Source: Tropicimonas aquimaris
GTDB taxonomy: Bacteria; Pseudomonadota; Alphaproteobacteria; Rhodobacterales; Rhodobacteraceae
Assembly: GCF_042676185.1 (NCBI RefSeq)
Contig: NZ_JBHTJT010000008.1
Location: 248,001-312,000 of the forward strand
Reading direction: 5' to 3'
Length of the DNA stretch: 64,000 nucleotides
Numbering within the stretch: position 1 is the stretch's first letter; every line of letters begins with the position of its first letter. A model generated the notes under the pieces. The model worked only from the letters and a program-made list of their open reading frames with translations. It made no database searches and was not told the DNA's origin. Position numbers and translations under genes: made by a program. Of the stretch, positions 60,801 to 64,000 are shown piece by piece.

Positions 60801-61073
60801 GCTGTCGCCAAAGAACGAGAAGCCGCGCACGTCCTTCGCGCCCGGCACGGCGAGCATCGCGGTGGCGAGCGGGTAGGTGATCTGGTTTTCCACGACCTGT
60901 GGTGCCTGACCGGCGTAGGGCGTGCGGATGATCACCTGCACGTCCGAAAGATCGGGGATCGCGTCGACCGGCGTCTCGCGGATCGCCCATATCCCGGCGG
61001 CGGCCATCATGAACGCCAGGGCGACGATGACGAACCGGTTGGCGATCGACGCTCGGATGATGGCGGGGATCAT
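57885..61073 (-). CDS. cusA: CusA-type heavy-metal RND efflux pump
   Basis: A 1062-residue HME-RND inner-membrane transporter exporting Cu(I)/Ag(I) by proton antiport. Features: N-terminal helix, the large periplasmic loops with DLSDVQVIIRTPYAGQAPQ, helix-4 text LGGIAIAIGAMVDASIVMIEAMHR carrying the proton-relay Asp, FMPELNEGDFLYMPSLYPG, a methionine-containing cleft segment IDMLATGIKTPVGVKISG, and GVAVETAIVMLLYLN late in the protein. Length is normal. It overlaps cusB by four bases. Confidence 0.96.
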   Translation of the reverse strand: MIPAIIRASIANRFVIVALAFMMAAAGIWAIRETPVDAIPDLSDVQVIIRTPYAGQAPQVVENQITYPLATAMLAVPGAKDVRGFSFFGDSYVYVVFEDGTDLYWARSRVLEYLGQITGSLPEGVSPQLGPDATGVGWIYQYALIDRTGNHDLAQLRTLQDWFLKYELQAVEGVSEVATIGGMVKQYQVVVDPNKLRAYDITLDQLAGAIRSANRETGGSVIEMGEAEFMVRSSGYIDELSDLASAPLMVNDRGAALTLGDVADIRLGPEMRRGVGEFGGEGDAVGGVVILRWGGNALATIKAVETRIEELRPNLPEGVELVTTYDRSGVIERAIENLQKKLTEEFIVVVLVCAAFLLHLRSSLVILLSLPLGIFAAFILMKAQGVNANIMSLGGIAIAIGAMVDASIVMIEAMHRRLEKAKLTAENRWRIVQECASEVGPALFYSLAIITVSFLPVFVLENQEGRLFQPLAYTKTYAMAAAAILSITLVPVLMGYFVRGRIVPERKNPLNRVVVFLYRPFLDAAIAWPWATCMLAAAVVASMWYPMQRLGSEFMPELNEGDFLYMPSLYPGVSIGKAREVLQQTDRLIATVPEVETVHGKLGRSDTATDPAPLTMIETTIQLKPESEWRPGMTMERIRDELDRVVQVPGVTNVWIQPIKNRIDMLATGIKTPVGVKISGADLKEIERIGIAVEDAVREIEGTASAYAERPVGGRFIEIDVNRSAAARYMMSVQDVQNVVQTAIGGMQVSESVEGLERFPINLRYPQSWRDSPERLETLPVVTPSGAHVPLAALAEIRIVDGPGMIRSENARRTGFVFIDIAGRDLGSYVAEARAQVAELVTLPPGYALSWSGQYEYIERMQERLTIVAPATLLIITLMLFMAFNRAIEVGIILAALPVALSGGVWFLWYLGFDTSVAVLVGFIALAGVAVETAIVMLLYLNLSWEKRRKLAQGEGRRLDRNDIEEAVFEGAVLRVRPKVMTVATIFAALIPIMYGTGTGSEIMQRIAAPMIGGMVTATILTLFVIPAIFVIWKQLALPRVNREIASTTSTQPSGQAPVPAE

Positions 61074-63259
61074 TGCGTGATGCCTTCAGGAGCAGCGACG
61101 CCGACGAGCGTCATGGAGAAGTCGGCATTGCGATCGAGCAGAAGCGTCAACTCCGCACCAACAGGCAGATCGGCCGGATCAACGCGATCAGAGATGGCGA
61201 AGTCCATGGTCATCCCGGGCATGCCGATCTCGACCATGGGGCCATGGGTGACGTTGGCCATCCGCGCCTCCGGGTCGACCGAGTTGATCTGACCCGACAC
61301 TTTCATCGGCGGATCCACCGGTTCGGCGGCCGCAAGCAGCATCGTCATACTGTCCGGCCGGGTGAAGGTGAGCGTCATCTCGGTGCCGGTACGCAGTTTC
61401 GCCGGTTCGAGCGACGGATCGATCTCGAAGTCCATCGTCATGCCCGGCATGCCGATCTCCTTCATCGGTCCATGCGTGACAGTGGCCGTGCGGGTGGCAC
61501 TGTCGACAGCGTCGATGGTGCCGGAAACCACGATGGGCTGGGCTTCGTCAGATTGAGCGGGTTCGGTGGATGCGGGCTCAGGGTCGCCGACGGCGCGGAC
61601 CGCGATGACAGAGAACATTCCGGCCTCGTCCTTTGCCAGATCGAACTCGATGGGCGCGTCGATCGGAACCGTGGCCGGATCCAGACCGGATACGGACAGA
61701 TCCATCTGCATCGCCGGCCAGCCGAGTTCCGGTATCGGATCATGCGCCAGGGTGAGTTTGCCATCGGGCGTGACCGCCAGCGCCATGCCGGTCCCGGTCG
61801 CCGAGACACCATCGTCCGGACCCAGTTCCAGCAGTCCCAGCCGTCCGTCAGCGCCGCGCGCGGCCGTGAAGACAACCTTTTCACCTTCCTTGACCCGATC
61901 GAGCGTCACGTCCGCCCGGACCGGGAACCGGGAAGTCATCGCGGGCCAGTCGAGGCTTTCCAGCGCGTCGTGGGTGACGGTGGCCATGCGGTTGGCCCGA
62001 TCGAGCGCGACCAGCGTTCCGGTGCCGCGCGCCGGCGCCTGATCTGTCGGAGCCATCCGCATGAAGCCGGCGCTCAGCGCGCTCTCGCTGTCGATGAGAA
62101 ACTGCGCCGACGCGACGACCTCCTCACCCGAGGCAAGCCCCTGCAGGATTTCGGTGCGCCCGCCCTCGCCGAAATTGTCGCGCAGCCCCGTGGTGACGAG
62201 GCGCGGACGGAACGTGCCTTCGCCGGTCTTCAGGATCACGCGTTCGGCTGCTCCGGTTCGGATCACGGCCTCGGAGGGAACGGTGAGAACCTGGTGGCTG
62301 GTCTCGGGTAGAAGACTCACGCTTCCGAACATGCCCGGGCGCAGCAGGCGCTCGGTGTTGTCGAAGCGCAGGCGGACCGGCAGGGTGCGGGTGCGCGGAT
62401 CGAGCTCCGGATAGACGTAGTCGATCTCGCCCACGAAGCTGCGCCCCGGGAGATGTTCGAACCGGGCTACGGCGCGCATGTCTTCCGACAGGCGGGCAAT
62501 GTCGCGCTCGAACACATCTACGATCAGCCAGACACTGCTCAGATCGGCGACGGAGAAGGCGCGCGTTCCCGGCTGGAGAAACATGCCGTCCGCCGCCTCG
62601 AGCGAGATAACGACACCGTTCTGCGGCGCCTCGATCTCGATGTTGCGCGCAAGCTCGCGCGTCCGTTCGATCTCGGCCAGTTGGCGGGGGGACATTCCAT
62701 GGCTCAGCAGCTTGTTGCGCGCGGAATCGAGGATGCGGGGGTCGCGGTCTTCGAGCGCCCGGATCAGATCTCCGGTTGCCGCCGCCACGAGCGGCGAGAA
62801 CAGGTCGAACAGGATCTGGCCTTCTTCGACCCGGTCTCCCACCGCGCGGACTTCGAGGCGCTCTATCCAGCCTTCCACGCGGGTATGGACGTGGCTGGTC
62901 CGGTGCTCGTCATAGCCGACGAAGCCCACGGTCTCGATGCGCTGCGCGACATCGGTCACCTGTGCCAGCGCGGTGCGGACACCGATCGCGTTTATCTCGG
63001 CCGCGCTCAGCGTGACCTCCCCGGGGTCGCCTGACGGTTCCTGCCCGGCATAGACCGGGATCAGGTCCATTCCCATCGGCGACTTGCCCGGCCCGTCGCG
63101 GCGGAAATTCGCATCCATCGGCGCGACCCAATAGAGGATCTCCGGCTCGTCGGAGCCGTTCTGGGTCGCTGGATTTAGGTAGAGCCGCTCAAGATAGACC
63201 CCGCCCGCCGTGCCCCCGGCCAAGGCAAGAAAAGTGAGCGCCGCATAACGTCCGCGCAT
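61070..63259 (-). CDS. cusB: CusB-type efflux adaptor with four C-terminal CusF-like domains
   Basis: A 729-residue membrane-fusion protein. An N-terminal anchor is followed by the metal-binding YWVAPMDANFRRDGPGKSPMGMD segment (residues about 43-66), the barrel-sandwich and beta-barrel domains to about 400, then four tandem CusF-like domains at about 411-480, 487-560, 578-648 and 654-725. Their cores read SLDWPAMTSRF, ELGWPAMQMDL, EIGMPGMTMDF and EIGMPGMTMDF; the last two have Met for the tryptophan, and the first lacks the second methionine of the M-x-M motif. Typical CusB has none or one such domain. Confidence 0.95.
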   Translation of the reverse strand: MRGRYAALTFLALAGGTAGGVYLERLYLNPATQNGSDEPEILYWVAPMDANFRRDGPGKSPMGMDLIPVYAGQEPSGDPGEVTLSAAEINAIGVRTALAQVTDVAQRIETVGFVGYDEHRTSHVHTRVEGWIERLEVRAVGDRVEEGQILFDLFSPLVAAATGDLIRALEDRDPRILDSARNKLLSHGMSPRQLAEIERTRELARNIEIEAPQNGVVISLEAADGMFLQPGTRAFSVADLSSVWLIVDVFERDIARLSEDMRAVARFEHLPGRSFVGEIDYVYPELDPRTRTLPVRLRFDNTERLLRPGMFGSVSLLPETSHQVLTVPSEAVIRTGAAERVILKTGEGTFRPRLVTTGLRDNFGEGGRTEILQGLASGEEVVASAQFLIDSESALSAGFMRMAPTDQAPARGTGTLVALDRANRMATVTHDALESLDWPAMTSRFPVRADVTLDRVKEGEKVVFTAARGADGRLGLLELGPDDGVSATGTGMALAVTPDGKLTLAHDPIPELGWPAMQMDLSVSGLDPATVPIDAPIEFDLAKDEAGMFSVIAVRAVGDPEPASTEPAQSDEAQPIVVSGTIDAVDSATRTATVTHGPMKEIGMPGMTMDFEIDPSLEPAKLRTGTEMTLTFTRPDSMTMLLAAAEPVDPPMKVSGQINSVDPEARMANVTHGPMVEIGMPGMTMDFAISDRVDPADLPVGAELTLLLDRNADFSMTLVGVAAPEGITQ

Positions 63260-63348
63260 GACAACCTCCAGACGGCCGACCCTCTTTGGATCGGCGCAAA
63301 GACTAAGACTTACCAGCCAACCCTCATGTCAGGGCCGTTGGCGCGATG

Positions 63349-63750
63349 TCAGAGTGTCCGGGGAGGGCGTTCGGGCAGAGAGGCTGCCTGCAACCTTATG
63401 GATGAAGTGACGAATGGGCGCTGGTTCGTGCTGAGTGCGATGATTGCGCGAGCCGGAAGCTGCACGAATTGCTGCTCTGCGGGGCAGCATCCGGTGGAAT
63501 GGCACCCAGATGCCTGCGCCGTATCCGACGGGCAGTGCTCTGAGCCAGCGTCTTTTGCGGCCACATGATGCGCGGCGTGCGCCGCGTGACCTGCCGTCGG
63601 TGACGCCGCTTCCTGAGCGACGGCGCTGGCTGCATGAGCGGTGTGCTGCGACCCGCCGTTAAAAACAGAAAGACTGCCGATCACCAGCGAGAGGCCGGTG
63701 ATCAGTACGATGATTCGCCATGTGGCGGTTCTGGCAGTCGACCTTGTCAC
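63349..63750 (-). CDS. Small His/Cys-rich exported or membrane-anchored protein
   Basis: A 133-residue protein with an N-terminal hydrophobic segment (WRIIVLITGLSLVIGSLSVF), then a His/Ala-rich stretch (HTAHAAS, GHAAHAAHHVAAKD) and a cysteine group, HCPSDTAQASGCHSTGCCP. These are possible soft-metal ligands. It lies 90 bases upstream of cusB on the same strand, so a periplasmic metal-binding or sensing accessory of the cus system is plausible. I do not recognise a named family, and start choice is tentative. Confidence 0.65.
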   Translation of the reverse strand: MTRSTARTATWRIIVLITGLSLVIGSLSVFNGGSQHTAHAASAVAQEAASPTAGHAAHAAHHVAAKDAGSEHCPSDTAQASGCHSTGCCPAEQQFVQLPARAIIALSTNQRPFVTSSIRLQAASLPERPPRTL

Positions 63751-63893
63751 GCGACTCGTTTATTTCGAGCAGACCGATCGGACAATATACATTCGCGCGA
63801 TCAGCCCAAGGAAAGCCCTTCTACCATAGCGTTTCGAGCTGTCCCGCCCGGTTTCGAAAACGCGACATGCCAAGGCCGCGGACCGTTGCTTGC

Positions 63894-64000
63894 TCACGGA
63901 GTCGGTCTTTCGGAATCGAGCAGATAGGTCGCCATCGCGGTCAGATCCGCGTCGGTCAGGAAGGCGGTCCCCCCCTGAACCACTTCGCCCATGCTGCCGC
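63894..64000 (-). CDS. Cytochrome c family protein (partial, C-terminus)
   Basis: The last 34 codons before the right window edge read GSMGEVVQGGTAFLTDADLT then AMATYLLDSERPTP. The methionine and the LTDADLTAMATYLL helix are typical of the C-terminal end of a class I cytochrome c. The CxxCH heme site is beyond the edge. It is on the same strand as, and upstream of, the His/Cys-rich and cus genes. Confidence 0.75.
   Translation of the reverse strand, partial: GSMGEVVQGGTAFLTDADLTAMATYLLDSERPTP

Noticed and set aside
1..64000. tRNA, rRNA or riboswitch genes
   Set aside because: I read through the intergenic regions and did not find a cloverleaf or known riboswitch consensus that I could support; a covariance-model search would be decisive.

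Overview
The window reads as high-GC chromosomal or plasmid DNA of a Rhodobacteraceae/Roseobacter-group alphaproteobacterium. The inference rests on base composition, an opgG-opgI-opgH-opgC glucan operon of the kind described in Rhodobacter sphaeroides, a napFDAGH operon, and dense ATGA-overlapped catabolic operons with FCD-type GntR regulators. I saw no rRNA, tRNA, CRISPR array, intact transposase or replication origin.

Layout: 1-4.5 kb, periplasmic nitrate reductase operon (minus strand, running off the left edge) behind an FNR-type promoter. 4.6-7.7 kb, a thiol/redox operon (YghU-type GST, FrnE-like DsbA, AhpD-like protein) divergent from a TetR regulator across twin operator-like palindromes. 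7.9-10.7 kb, a large Gly/Asp-rich protein with Ca-loop motifs, probably a type I secretion substrate. 10.8-16.7 kb, an uncharacterised block: unknown 163-aa protein, SARP-like/TPR regulator, PAP2/vanadium-haloperoxidase-type enzyme with ten GGGF repeats, leaderless subtilisin-like protease, 89-aa protein. 16.7-21.2 kb, UPF0303 protein, an orphan terminator (possible sRNA), a P1B-4 metal ATPase and an AGE-family epimerase. 21.6-28.8 kb, a GntR-led sugar-acid operon (binding protein without permeases, Gfo/Idh dehydrogenase, ManD-like dehydratase, 2-hydroxyacid dehydrogenase, fructose-1,6-bisphosphatase).

29.0-31.7 kb holds a tightly overlapped three-gene electron-transfer module: small two-cluster ferredoxin, ferric-reductase-like membrane protein, Tat-exported flavoprotein. 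31.7-34.2 kb is a decayed stretch with DUF1566 and DUF3604 gene remnants. 34.2-44.2 kb is an amino-acid/imino-acid catabolic operon: DUF3830 protein, a three-in-one FAD/[2Fe-2S] dehydrogenase fusion, DapA-like aldolase/deaminase, phosphotriesterase-like hydrolase, polar amino-acid ABC transporter whose permease carries an in-frame amber codon, and an M20-like protein; a GntR regulator faces it. 44.5-49.4 kb is opgGIHC. 49.4-57.1 kb is a Liv-type uptake operon with a LivM-LivG-LivF fusion, an amidohydrolase and an HpxZ/AtzH-like protein, plus an NTF2-like protein and a GntR regulator. 57.5-64 kb is a copper/silver efflux cluster (CusF, CusA, a CusB with four C-terminal CusF-like domains), a His/Cys-rich small protein and the end of a cytochrome c gene.

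Common themes are scavenging of organic nitrogen and sugar acids, respiratory flexibility, and metal tolerance. The strongest candidates for undescribed biology are the ferredoxin/cytochrome b/Tat-flavoprotein module, the SARP-haloperoxidase-subtilisin block, and the multi-domain fusions (CusB-CusF4, the three-in-one dehydrogenase, LivMGF).
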